DNA of 17,431 nucleotides from positions 1 through 17,431 of the forward strand of contig JADLBT010000204.1 in the NCBI GenBank assembly GCA_020847555.1, read 5' to 3'. A program made the translations under genes and the position numbers. This DNA is from Gemmataceae bacterium (lineage in GTDB: Bacteria > Planctomycetota > Planctomycetia > Gemmatales > Gemmataceae). Below are positions 1-5,692 of the stretch, one piece after another. How positions within the stretch are numbered: the stretch's first letter is position 1; each line of letters opens with the position of its first letter. The notes beneath the pieces were generated by a model. The model did not search any database and had not been told where the DNA came from. It saw only the letters and a list, made by a program, of their open reading frames with translations.

Positions 1-67
1 ACCGCTCGAACCCGCCCAGGTACCGGGCGAACGCCGGGCCGACGGCCCGCACCTGATCCTCGGTCAT
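1..67 (-). CDS. Transposase N-terminus, probably IS701 family (cut by window edge)
   Basis: Only the first 22 codons are inside the window, beginning MTEDQVRAVGPAFARYLGG. The opening 'Met-Thr-x-x-Gln-Val-Arg ... Gly-Pro-Ala ... Tyr-Leu' resembles the start of IS701-type DDE transposases that are abundant in Gemmata-like planctomycetes; this is recalled family resemblance from a short stretch, so it is tentative. The start is well supported: a GGAGGGAG Shine-Dalgarno sequence lies 4-5 bases upstream of the ATG at 67. That ribosome site lies in the 3' arm of a perfect 7-bp hairpin (75-93), as expected for a transposase kept at low expression. A sigma70-like promoter reads towards it from 503-530. 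If it is not a transposase, it is an unidentified gene continuing leftward. Confidence 0.5.
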   Translation of the reverse strand, partial: MTEDQVRAVGPAFARYLGGFER

Positions 68-74
68 CCGACTC

Positions 75-93
75 CCTCCGCTCGGGGCGGAGG
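75..93 (-). promoter_or_regulatory. Hairpin masking the Shine-Dalgarno site of the left-edge gene
   Basis: CCTCCGC (75-81) and GCGGAGG (87-93) are perfect 7-bp inverted arms around a 5-base loop. On the leftward mRNA the 3' arm contains the GGAGG ribosome binding site of the gene starting at 67. Folding would block initiation. Several insertion sequences use such structures to prevent transposase translation from read-through mRNA. The structure is seen directly; the function is inferred. Confidence 0.45.
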
Positions 94-109
94 TCAGTCT
101 ATGGCCGGC

Positions 110-244
110 CTAGCGCTGTAGTGCTAAGGCAAGCGCGAGCAGTTCCTCGTCGTCGGGGAAGAGCCAGGGACCTGTGCTGGCGCGGAACAGGAGGACCCAG
201 GCGTGGAGCAGTTCCCACAGCAACCTCTCGAATTCGTTGAACAT
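110..244 (-). CDS. Small hypothetical protein (44 aa) upstream of the transposase start
   Basis: A 44-codon frame starting at the ATG at 244, with a GAGAGGG purine-rich ribosome site about 9 bases upstream. The peptide is rich in Leu, Trp and acidic residues (MFNEFERLLWELLHAW at the start, then FPDDEELLALALAL near the end) and could form amphipathic helices. Codon third positions are mostly G/C in the first half and less so at the end. I recognise no family. It reads in the same direction as the transposase start and lies between that gene and a sigma70-like promoter, so it could be a short upstream ORF of the insertion sequence or a chance frame. Confidence 0.3.
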   Translation of the reverse strand: MFNEFERLLWELLHAWVLLFRASTGPWLFPDDEELLALALALQR

Positions 245-757
245 GGGTGTTCCCTCTCTCCCGGCGCAGCCCGCAGGCACCGAGAGCCGCTGTACCCACC
301 GGGGCAAGAAGCGCCGGCGCGGGCCGGGACCCCGCGCCGGCGGCCACGCGGCGCGCGAGGACGGCGGGGGGCAAGAAGCGTTGTGTCGTCGATTTTGCGG
401 CCGGGTCAGAACGACCCGCCGGGCCTGGGGAGGAGCAATGCCAGTCGCTATTGGGTGGGGCGATCAGGTGCGCCCGCGCTGCAGAGTTCCCCGGCCAACC
501 CAATCTTACCGGTGGCGGGACCATAGTCAACAACAGCGCTCTGCGGACGGGGGTATCCCAGTCGGGCAACAGCCGGCACGAAAAATGCTGTTGGACCTCG
601 CCCCCCAATCAAACTGAGCTGCTGATGCCACGGCCAACCCGTCGCTTCCAGACGAGGGAGGAAACTTCGCGCTTGCGTCGGTCGGCGACACGTTGCTGCG
701 CCGGCGGGAGAGAACCGCCGATCAACACCAGCAACCCATTCGTGAGGAGACACAAGC
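245..757. other. About 510 bases without a convincing gene
   Basis: The open frames crossing this stretch are long only because of high GC; none has a good ribosome site or a recognisable protein. It holds the leftward promoter at 503-530 and a perfect 7-bp inverted repeat, CAACAGC (567-573) and GCTGTTG (587-593), around a 13-base loop containing an A5 run. The right end of the insertion sequence probably lies here, but I could not identify terminal repeats. I found no remnant of the missing 3' half of the peptidase E gene. Confidence 0.5.
503..530 (-). promoter_or_regulatory. Sigma70-like promoter reading leftward
   Basis: On the minus strand, TTGACT (530-525) is separated by 16 bases from TAAGAT (508-503), giving 5/6 and 4/6 matches to the -35 and -10 consensus. 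It points at the 44-aa ORF and the transposase start at the left edge. In a GC-rich region such a pair is less likely by chance, but no experiment backs it. Confidence 0.35.
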
Positions 758-1717
758 GTGGCGCACGAACTCGAAATCGTCGGCGGCAAGAGCAGCATGT
801 TCTACGTCGAGGAGACGCCCTGGCATGGCCTGGGCCAGCAGTTGCGAGGCAACCCGAGTGTCGCGGAGGCGATCACGGCCGGCGGCCTCGACTGGACGGT
901 GGAACTCGTCCCGCTCGTCACCGGCGACCGCCAGCAGGCAGCTCCTGCCCGCGCCGTGCGCCGGGCCAGCGACGGCAAGGTGCTCGGCGTCGTCGGCCTG
1001 GCCTACCAGCCGCTCCAGAACGCCGAGGCGTTCGCCTGGTTCTCCCCCTTCCTCGACGCGGGCCTCGCCAGCCTGCACACGGGCGGCTCCCTTTGCGGCG
1101 GCAGGAAGATCTGGCTGCTGGCGCGGATCGAGCGCGAACCGCTGGTCGTCGGCGCGGACGACCTCGTGCAGAAGTTCGTCCTGCTGTCGAACTCGCACGA
1201 CGGCACCACAAGCCTGAGAGTCGGATTCAGCCCAATTCGGGTCGTATGTGCCAACACCCTGGCCCTAGCGCACGGGAAGGCGAGCGGGAGCAAGCTGATC
1301 CGCGTTCGCCATACGCGCCAGCTACAAGGCAACCTCGACGCGCTCCGCGAGGTCATCGACCTGGCCGACCGCGAGTTCGCCGCGACCGCCGAGCAGTTCC
1401 GCGCCCTGGCTTCCCGGCACATCAACCGCGCCGACCTCGACGCCTACGTCCGCCGGGTCTTCGGCATCGAGGGCGAGCGGCCGAACGGCCAGCAGCGCCG
1501 CATCCTGGAGTCGGTGACGCGCCTCTTCGAGACCGGGCGCGGCAGCGATCTGCCCACGGCGCGAGGGACGCTGTGGGGCGCGTACAACGCCGTGACCGAG
1601 TACCTCGCCTTCGAGCGCGGACTGAACCGGGACACGCGCCTCAACTCGCTCTGGTTCGGCGCGTCCGCACGCCTCAACGCGGACGCGCTCGAAGTCGCCC
1701 TGACGATGGCTTGTTAA
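758..1717 (+). CDS. DUF932 / TIGR03299 phage/plasmid-like protein
   Basis: 319 aa from a GTG start with a GAGGAGA ribosome site 7 bases upstream. The N-terminus (MAHELEIVGG, then MFYVEETPWHGLG) is the signature of the TIGR03299 branch of DUF932, including the invariant Trp-His-Gly-Leu-Gly. The rest follows the family: LDWTVELVPL after the signature, a VGFSPIRVVCANTL segment in the middle, and TRLFETGRG near the end. Length is normal for the family. These proteins are common on phages, plasmids and integrative elements; their molecular role is not established, although gene context elsewhere has suggested DNA-related or anti-defence roles. The gene is closed by a strong hairpin terminator, so it is probably transcribed separately from the following recombinase operon. 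Confidence 0.9.
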   Translation: MAHELEIVGGKSSMFYVEETPWHGLGQQLRGNPSVAEAITAGGLDWTVELVPLVTGDRQQAAPARAVRRASDGKVLGVVGLAYQPLQNAEAFAWFSPFLDAGLASLHTGGSLCGGRKIWLLARIEREPLVVGADDLVQKFVLLSNSHDGTTSLRVGFSPIRVVCANTLALAHGKASGSKLIRVRHTRQLQGNLDALREVIDLADREFAATAEQFRALASRHINRADLDAYVRRVFGIEGERPNGQQRRILESVTRLFETGRGSDLPTARGTLWGAYNAVTEYLAFERGLNRDTRLNSLWFGASARLNADALEVALTMAC

Positions 1718-1725
1718 GCCCAGGG

Positions 1726-1765
1726 GGCGGGGCCGCGGGTCAGCGCCGGCGGCCCCGCCTTCTTC
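1726..1765 (+). terminator. Rho-independent-like terminator after the DUF932 gene
   Basis: Perfect 10-bp inverted arms GGCGGGGCCG (1726-1735) and CGGCCCCGCC (1750-1759) enclose a 14-base loop and are followed by TTCTTC. It begins 8 bases after the TAA stop of the DUF932 gene. The pyrimidine tail is short of a full U-tract, as is common in GC-rich genomes. Confidence 0.65.
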
Positions 1766-1833
1766 ATCCGCACGCGCCGCTCGGTCCATTACCCCCTTCG
1801 CGGTGACTCAGTGACGCGACACGGGAGGCCGAC

Positions 1834-1853
1834 CCGGCGGTACGGACCGCCGG
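1834..1853. promoter_or_regulatory. Perfect hairpin / operator-like palindrome before the recombinase operon
   Basis: CCGGCGGT (1834-1841) and ACCGCCGG (1846-1853) form a perfect 8-bp inverted repeat around ACGG, ending 35 bases before the ATG at 1889. No T-run follows, which argues against a terminator. It may be an operator or a 5'-leader hairpin for the operon; no regulator gene is seen nearby. Confidence 0.3.
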
Positions 1854-1888
1854 CATCCCCACGCTTGAGACCACTGCAGGAGGATTCG

Positions 1889-2467
1889 ATGGGCCGGAGA
1901 AAAGCGACCGAGCAGCGACCAAACGAGTCGAAGCCGCCCGAGCAGCCGAAGCGCCGGGGCCGACGGAAGAAAGTCCTGGCCGTGCAACCGCCCGAACCCG
2001 CTGCCGGGCAGCCCCCGCTGGACGAGGCCGCCGAAGAACAACCGCCAGCCACTCCAGCAGCCCTGTCCGCACCAGTGCCGGAGCCGGAGCCAGCCCCGGT
2101 GGCTGCCCCCGAGCCTCTTCCGCCCGAGCCGGAGCCAGCTCCGGTGGCTGCCCCCGAGCCTCTTCCGCCCGAGCAGGTCGCGACGACTCCGAAGCTGGCT
2201 AAGGCCACCGACCTGTCTGAGGCGGAGCAGGAGTTGGCCCGAAAGTACCCCAAGACCGACATCGTTGAGGGCAGCCTCGCCCCGGCCGGCGCGTTCTCGG
2301 ACTTCGGCCAAATGCGAACGGTCGAGATCCGCTGCGTCAACTGCGGGGCGCTACGCCGGATCGCCACGTCCGACCTCCACCACGTCACGCAGTGCCGGGC
2401 CTGCAAGGACCGCAGCCGCAAGGAAGCCCGCAAGAAACCCGAGTCCAAGGGGGAGGGACGCGAATGA
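1889..2467 (+). CDS. Hypothetical Pro/Glu-rich protein with C-terminal Cys4 zinc-ribbon-like motif
   Basis: 192 aa from the ATG at 1889, chosen because AGGAGG lies 5 bases upstream; the open frame extends further left without support. Three zones are visible: a basic N-terminus (residues 1-33, RRGRRKK), a Pro/Glu/Ala-rich low-complexity linker with two tandem copies of a 15-aa unit (EPEPAPVAAPEPLPP), and a C-terminal part ending in a Cys-x2-Cys ... Cys-x2-Cys pattern (CVNC and CRAC, about 17 residues apart) followed by a Lys/Arg-rich tail. The Cys pattern suggests a small zinc ribbon that may bind nucleic acid. No family is recognised. The last four bases overlap the next gene as ATGA, so the two are probably translationally coupled. 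Confidence 0.7.
   Translation: MGRRKATEQRPNESKPPEQPKRRGRRKKVLAVQPPEPAAGQPPLDEAAEEQPPATPAALSAPVPEPEPAPVAAPEPLPPEPEPAPVAAPEPLPPEQVATTPKLAKATDLSEAEQELARKYPKTDIVEGSLAPAGAFSDFGQMRTVEIRCVNCGALRRIATSDLHHVTQCRACKDRSRKEARKKPESKGEGRE
2081..2170 (+). repeat. Two tandem 45-bp units inside the Pro-rich linker
   Basis: 2081-2125 and 2126-2170 differ at one base (a silent C/T change in a Pro/Ala-coding stretch). Each unit encodes EPEPAPVAAPEPLPP. This is a recent in-frame duplication in the low-complexity linker and is likely to vary in copy number between strains. Confidence 0.9.
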
Positions 2468-2646
2468 CCGCAGAGCAGCTTGCCCGCGTCATCGCCGAGG
2501 CCCTCCGCGGCGGGTCAGCGTGTACTCCCGCCCCGATCGTCCTGAACACTGGAACGAGTCAGGGCGGGAGCGTCGTCGTCCGCGCCGGCGGGCGGGAGTT
2601 CCTCGTCCAAGTCCGCGAGATCACGCGAAAGGAAAGTGCAGCATGA
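2464..2646 (+). CDS. Small hypothetical protein (60 aa)
   Basis: 60 aa, starting MTAEQLARVIAEALRGG. The ATG overlaps the stop of the preceding gene (ATGA) and a GGAGGGA ribosome site lies 7 bases upstream inside that gene. Its own stop overlaps the next ATG in the same way. The peptide has an N-terminal amphipathic helix, then a predicted beta segment (GGSVVVRAGGREFLVQV). No family is recognised. Conservation of both 4-base overlaps makes it a real gene of the element's operon rather than a chance frame; its function is unknown. Confidence 0.7.
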   Translation: MTAEQLARVIAEALRGGSACTPAPIVLNTGTSQGGSVVVRAGGREFLVQVREITRKESAA

Positions 2647-3047
2647 ACAGCGTCAAGGAAATCATCGAACTGACCGGGGGCTGGGAACTGCTGGCCCAGC
2701 GCCCCGTCACCGTCCGCGTGGAGGGCTTCATGGCCCTCTGCATCCAGGTCGTCGGCCGTGGCCCGCTGGGAGGCACGCTGCTGTCGGTGGCCCATTACCA
2801 GGAACAAGGCGGCAACGTGTGCCGTGATCCGGAACTGGTGGTGGAAATCGGCCCCGACTCCGGGGACTGGGTGCCGGTCAGTTACCTGCAGGACGGCCTG
2901 CGCCTCTTCCGCGAGGTCATCACCACCGATGGCGGGACGGTCCTCTTCAACCACCGCCTCGTCGCCGAGCTGCGGGGGTTCATGGCCGAGTGGGACCGGA
3001 ACATCCGAGAGCAGGGATTCGTGGAGGCGGTCCGCAAACCAGCCTGA
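2643..3047 (+). CDS. DUF6908 domain protein
   Basis: 134 aa from the ATG at 2643, which overlaps the preceding stop as ATGA; AAGGAAAG lies about 8 bases upstream. The longer open frame to the left belongs to no gene. The sequence matches the DUF6908 pattern as I know it: ILxLTGGWxxL near the N-terminus, a central LSVAHYQEQGG, RDPELVVEI followed by a Trp-containing strand, and a C-terminal FMAEWDRNIREQGF. The domain covers the whole protein. DUF6908 proteins are found on phages and integrative elements and have no known function. The position between two coupled genes and the recombinase fits accessory cargo of the element. Confidence 0.8.
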   Translation: MNSVKEIIELTGGWELLAQRPVTVRVEGFMALCIQVVGRGPLGGTLLSVAHYQEQGGNVCRDPELVVEIGPDSGDWVPVSYLQDGLRLFREVITTDGGTVLFNHRLVAELRGFMAEWDRNIREQGFVEAVRKPA

Positions 3048-3060
3048 CGGGAAAATCAAT

Positions 3061-3087
3061 GGCGCGGCCCCCTTGAGGGGCCTCGCC
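3061..3087. terminator. Interrupted hairpin after the DUF6908 gene
   Basis: GGCG-C-GGCCCC, a CTTGA loop, then GGGGCC-T-CGCC forms a 10-bp stem with one mismatch. It begins 13 bases after the DUF6908 stop. There is no T-run, so it may be an attenuator or mRNA-stabilising hairpin between the accessory genes and the recombinase rather than a full terminator. Confidence 0.35.
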
Positions 3088-3142
3088 CGCCGTATTTCAG
3101 GGTTGGTAGGGGCCTATCAACTACACACCCGGAGAGGGGCGG

Positions 3143-3211
3143 ATGTGGGCCGGACGGCTGGAAGCCACAAAGAACTTTACCAACGAGACTTCATCGGAGG
3201 AGCAGAAATGA
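3143..3211 (+). CDS. Possible 22-codon leader ORF coupled to the recombinase
   Basis: An ATG at 3143 with GGAGAGG 5 bases upstream opens a 22-codon frame (MWAGRLEATKNFTNETSSEE, then two more residues). Its TGA (3209-3211) overlaps the recombinase ATG (3208-3210) as ATGA. The same overlap joins the other genes of this operon. It could be a leader peptide that couples recombinase translation to ribosome passage, and no family can be recognised at this length. A chance frame is possible, since the recombinase also has its own GGAGGAG site. Confidence 0.35.
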   Translation: MWAGRLEATKNFTNETSSEEQK

Positions 3212-5130
3212 GCGAGCAGATGATCGAGGCGGTTGTCCGGGTTGCGGCATACATCCGAGTTTCGACCGACCGGCAAGACGGCGAACGGCAGCGGGCGTCC
3301 ATCGCAGCCTGGGCGAAGGCCCGTGGCTACACCGTCCAGGTCTGGTTTGAGGACCTCGGCTACTCGCGAGACCTCCCACACCGGCGGCCCGACTTCCTGC
3401 GCATGATCGAGGCCATCAAGCAGGACCAGTTCGACATCCTCATCGTCGATCACCGCGACCGCTTCGGCGTCCGCGACCAGTACGATTTCGGCCGCTGGGC
3501 GTCCATCCTCCGCGACCACGACTGCGAGCTGTGGAGCGTCGCGCAGGGCCACCTGACCGGCGACGACCTCGGCAGCCAGGTCATCGGGGCCGTCGAGAGC
3601 GGCAAGTCCTCGGCGGAGCAGGTTGACCTGTCCTGGCGCGTGCTGGGCGGCATGCAGCTCTACGCCGAACGGGGCGAATGGCTCGGCGGCGTCCCGCCCT
3701 ACGGATTCGACGTCCTTTGCGTCGGGCCGGACGACGAGGGCAAGTGGCAGGTGCGTTACGACGGCCACAACAAGCGTCTACGCATCTGGCCCGACGGCCG
3801 CGTGGACCGGTACGACGGCCCCGACAACTTCCCGCCCAAGGACCGCGACGACCGGCTCTTTCTGGTGCCGTCCGAACAGACCAGGGTTGTGACGGTGCAG
3901 AACATCTTTGAGTGGTTCACCACCGAAGAAATCAGCGTGCGGGGGGTGGCCACGCGCCTCAACAACCTGAAAACCCCACCGATCATGGGTCAGGCTTGGT
4001 ACCACTTCAAGGTAAGGAAGATCCTGCAGAACCCGGTCTACAAGACCGGCCTGCCGGTGTGGAACAAGGAGTCGCAGGGGCGTTTTCACGAGATGGTGGG
4101 CGGGGAGCGGCGGCGCGTCAAGTGGGTCAAGGGCCAGCCGCCACCACACCGCCGCCGGGACCGGGCCGACCACGTGGTCCCGAAGCGGGAGGGCCAGGGG
4201 CTGGTCGATCCGGCGGTCTGGGAAGCCGCGCAGGTCAAACTCGCCTCCCTGCAGGGCAAGATCAGGGCACCGAAGTCATCCCACCTCTGGATCTCGGGGC
4301 TGGCCTTCTGCTGGAAGTGCGGCAAGCGCATGGCGGGCTGGACCAAGGAGGGCGGCCACCGGACCTACGTCTGTAGCTCGTACCGAACCTACGGCAGGCA
4401 TAACCAGCACGGGTGCGAATTGCACCAGGTCCGGCACGACGTGCTGGAGCACTACATCGACCGCTACCTGCGGGAGACCGGTCAAGCCATCGCGACCGTC
4501 TTAACCGCGAACGAGCAAGACCTGCCCGAGATCGAGGACCAGGAGACGGACGCGCGGCGACTCGCCTACCTCAAGGCCCTCCACGCCCTGTGGCGGGCCG
4601 TCCACAGGGCGGGCAAGTCGCCGCCGGACGGCAAGCCCTGGACGCTGCCGACCCTGGTCCGCACCTACCACGATGAAGTCGGTCCCGATCAGCTCGCAAC
4701 CGTCCAGACACAACTGGAGGCAAAACTTGCGGAGATGGACCGCCTGGTGGAGCAGTTCGCAGCCCTGACCAGCAAGATGGCGCAGGAGCGTGCGAACAGG
4801 AGGATGGAAGACCTTGAGCGCGAGATCACCGAGCTGCAGGCACAGGCCCGGCCTCTGGACGAGGTGGCGACGGAGCAGAGGGAGGCCCTGCAGCGCCACG
4901 AGCGGGCCGTCCACGCGGCACAGCAGGCCGTCGCCGGCGACAGCAACCGCCGGAAGGCGGCGGCGGTGCGGCGGGTGGTGGCGCGGATCATCTGCCGGTT
5001 CGACACGGAACCGACCCGCAACGGCAAGGTGCGGTCGCTCCTGCGGGAGATCACGTTCGAGCCGCTGCTGGGCGAGCGAGTCAGTTACGCGACGGACGCT
5101 GGGGACAGGCGACGTTGCTGCCGGCGCTGA
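3208..5130 (+). CDS. Large serine recombinase (integrase of the element)
   Basis: 640 aa from the ATG at 3208, preceded by GGAGGAG at 5 bases; the open frame to the left is unsupported. Domain order: serine-recombinase catalytic domain (about 10-155) with the motif AAYIRVSTDRQ, placing the nucleophile at Ser19, and DHRDRFG at 81-87; recombinase domain (about 160-350) with the GVPPYGF signature; zinc-ribbon domain with Cys368, Cys371, Cys389 and Cys403; then a long charged coiled-coil region (about 495-575). It would cut and join attP and attB through a covalent Ser-DNA link. The last roughly 8 residues, rich in Arg and Cys, and the stop codon appear to come from the interrupted pepE gene read on the other strand, so the C-terminus may differ in the excised circle. 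Confidence 0.92.
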   Translation: MSEQMIEAVVRVAAYIRVSTDRQDGERQRASIAAWAKARGYTVQVWFEDLGYSRDLPHRRPDFLRMIEAIKQDQFDILIVDHRDRFGVRDQYDFGRWASILRDHDCELWSVAQGHLTGDDLGSQVIGAVESGKSSAEQVDLSWRVLGGMQLYAERGEWLGGVPPYGFDVLCVGPDDEGKWQVRYDGHNKRLRIWPDGRVDRYDGPDNFPPKDRDDRLFLVPSEQTRVVTVQNIFEWFTTEEISVRGVATRLNNLKTPPIMGQAWYHFKVRKILQNPVYKTGLPVWNKESQGRFHEMVGGERRRVKWVKGQPPPHRRRDRADHVVPKREGQGLVDPAVWEAAQVKLASLQGKIRAPKSSHLWISGLAFCWKCGKRMAGWTKEGGHRTYVCSSYRTYGRHNQHGCELHQVRHDVLEHYIDRYLRETGQAIATVLTANEQDLPEIEDQETDARRLAYLKALHALWRAVHRAGKSPPDGKPWTLPTLVRTYHDEVGPDQLATVQTQLEAKLAEMDRLVEQFAALTSKMAQERANRRMEDLEREITELQAQARPLDEVATEQREALQRHERAVHAAQQAVAGDSNRRKAAAVRRVVARIICRFDTEPTRNGKVRSLLREITFEPLLGERVSYATDAGDRRRCCRR

Positions 5131-5476
5131 CGCCCAGGTAGGGCAGGCCGCCGCGCACCCGGGCGCGGATCGCGTCGAGCAGGTCGAGGCGGTACAACTC
5201 ACTCAGCAGGCGGAAGGTGTTGCCCCCGCCGACGAACAGCGCCTCCGCCCGGCGCACGGCCTCGCGCGGCTCGGCGTGATGGTGGAGGCTGTCGATGACG
5301 TAGCCGGCGTTCAGTCCGCGGTCGTGGAGCAGCTGCACGTAGGCGTCGTGATCGGACCCCGCGTGAGGGACGAACAGGAGCCGCTCGACGGGGCCGAAGA
5401 ACGACCGCATCTGCTCGACCAGGATCTGGACCCGTTCCGGCGTCCGGAAGCCGCCGCTACCGAGAAGTACGCGCAC
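5081..5476 (-). pseudogene. pepE: Peptidase E (S51, aspartyl dipeptidase) truncated by the element
   Basis: Starts at the GTG at 5476 (VRVLLGSGGF) with AAGGGGGG about 6 bases upstream. It retains the N-terminal half of an S51 peptidase: FFGPVERLLFVPHA, the glycine-rich FVGGGNTFRLL and the nucleophile motif GVSAGSNVACP. The frame then runs into about five unrelated residues and stops, giving 131 aa against about 210-230 for the family. The catalytic His and Asp, which lie beyond the Ser in this family, are missing, so it should be inactive. Intact enzymes cleave Asp-Xaa dipeptides in the cytoplasm. The cut coincides with the recombinase 3' end, so the missing half should lie beyond the element's left end. 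It faces away from the kinase gene. Confidence 0.75.
5098..5114. other. Inferred right attachment junction (attR) inside pepE
   Basis: Peptidase E homology on the minus strand runs cleanly to Gly-x-Ser-Ala-Gly-Ser-Asn-Val-Ala-Cys-Pro (codons down to about 5105) and then stops, whereas family members continue with Thr and a conserved Asn-Asp-Met-Pro segment. The change coincides with the 3' end of the recombinase gene. The exact crossover dinucleotide cannot be set without the left junction or an empty site. Confidence 0.5.
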
Positions 5477-5550
5477 GGTTCGCCCCCCTTGCTCGCGCCA
5501 ACTACGCTGCCCCGGTGATGTACCCCCCGGCCGCGCCGCGGCAAGTGCCC

Positions 5551-5582
5551 TGGCCCCGCCCGGCGCCGGGCGGGCGGGGCCA
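5551..5582. promoter_or_regulatory. GC-rich near-palindrome between pepE and the kinase gene
   Basis: TGGCCCCGCCCGGC is followed directly by its reverse complement with a 4-base insertion (total 32 bases). The two flanking genes diverge, so it is not needed as a terminator. It sits just upstream of the kinase promoter at 5588-5617 and could be an operator or a hairpin in pepE's 5' leader. Confidence 0.3.
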
Positions 5583-5587
5583 GGGGG

Positions 5588-5617
5588 TTGCCGACGCTCC
5601 TCGCGGGGCGGTACAAT
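5588..5617 (+). promoter_or_regulatory. Sigma70-like promoter for the kinase gene
   Basis: TTGCCG (5588-5593), an 18-base spacer, and TACAAT (5612-5617) match the sigma70 consensus 4/6 and 5/6. The predicted transcription start near 5624 leaves a leader of about 70 bases before the ATG at 5693. Confidence 0.5.
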
Positions 5618-5692
5618 GCCGCGCACGGGGCACGCTCATTCCCGGGGAATCCCTGATCGGCATCGTTTGTCGGGCCGCGAAAGGATCGGTAG

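Larger units (their letters stand above)
1..5108 (+). mobile_element. Integrated element with large serine recombinase, inserted in pepE (left end not seen)
   Basis: The right boundary is inferred from the abrupt end of peptidase E homology near 5102-5110, immediately next to the recombinase gene, which is the usual position of an attachment site for large serine recombinases. The cargo in view (DUF932/TIGR03299 protein, zinc-ribbon-like protein, 60-aa protein, DUF6908 protein) is of phage/plasmid character with no housekeeping gene. The left end cannot be placed: the missing 3' half of pepE, expected on the minus strand beyond the left attachment site, is not in the window. The transposase at 1-67 may be a separate insertion sequence nested in or beside the element. 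Confidence 0.5.

Noticed and set aside
448..798. Possible missing C-terminal half of pepE on the minus strand
   Set aside because: The translation shows none of the segments expected after the SAG motif in S51 peptidases; the missing half must lie outside the window.
247..1806. 519-codon open frame on the plus strand over the DUF932 gene
   Set aside because: Arg/Pro/Ala-rich translation without family motifs; it is the shadow of the DUF932 gene in high-GC DNA.
2081..2170. CRISPR-like or regulatory direct repeat
   Set aside because: Two in-frame 45-bp copies without spacers that encode a Pro-rich linker; a coding tandem repeat.
2758..3207. N-terminal extension of the recombinase by 150 codons
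   Set aside because: It overlaps the DUF6908 gene in another frame; the catalytic domain starts right after the ATG at 3208, which has a strong GGAGGAG site.
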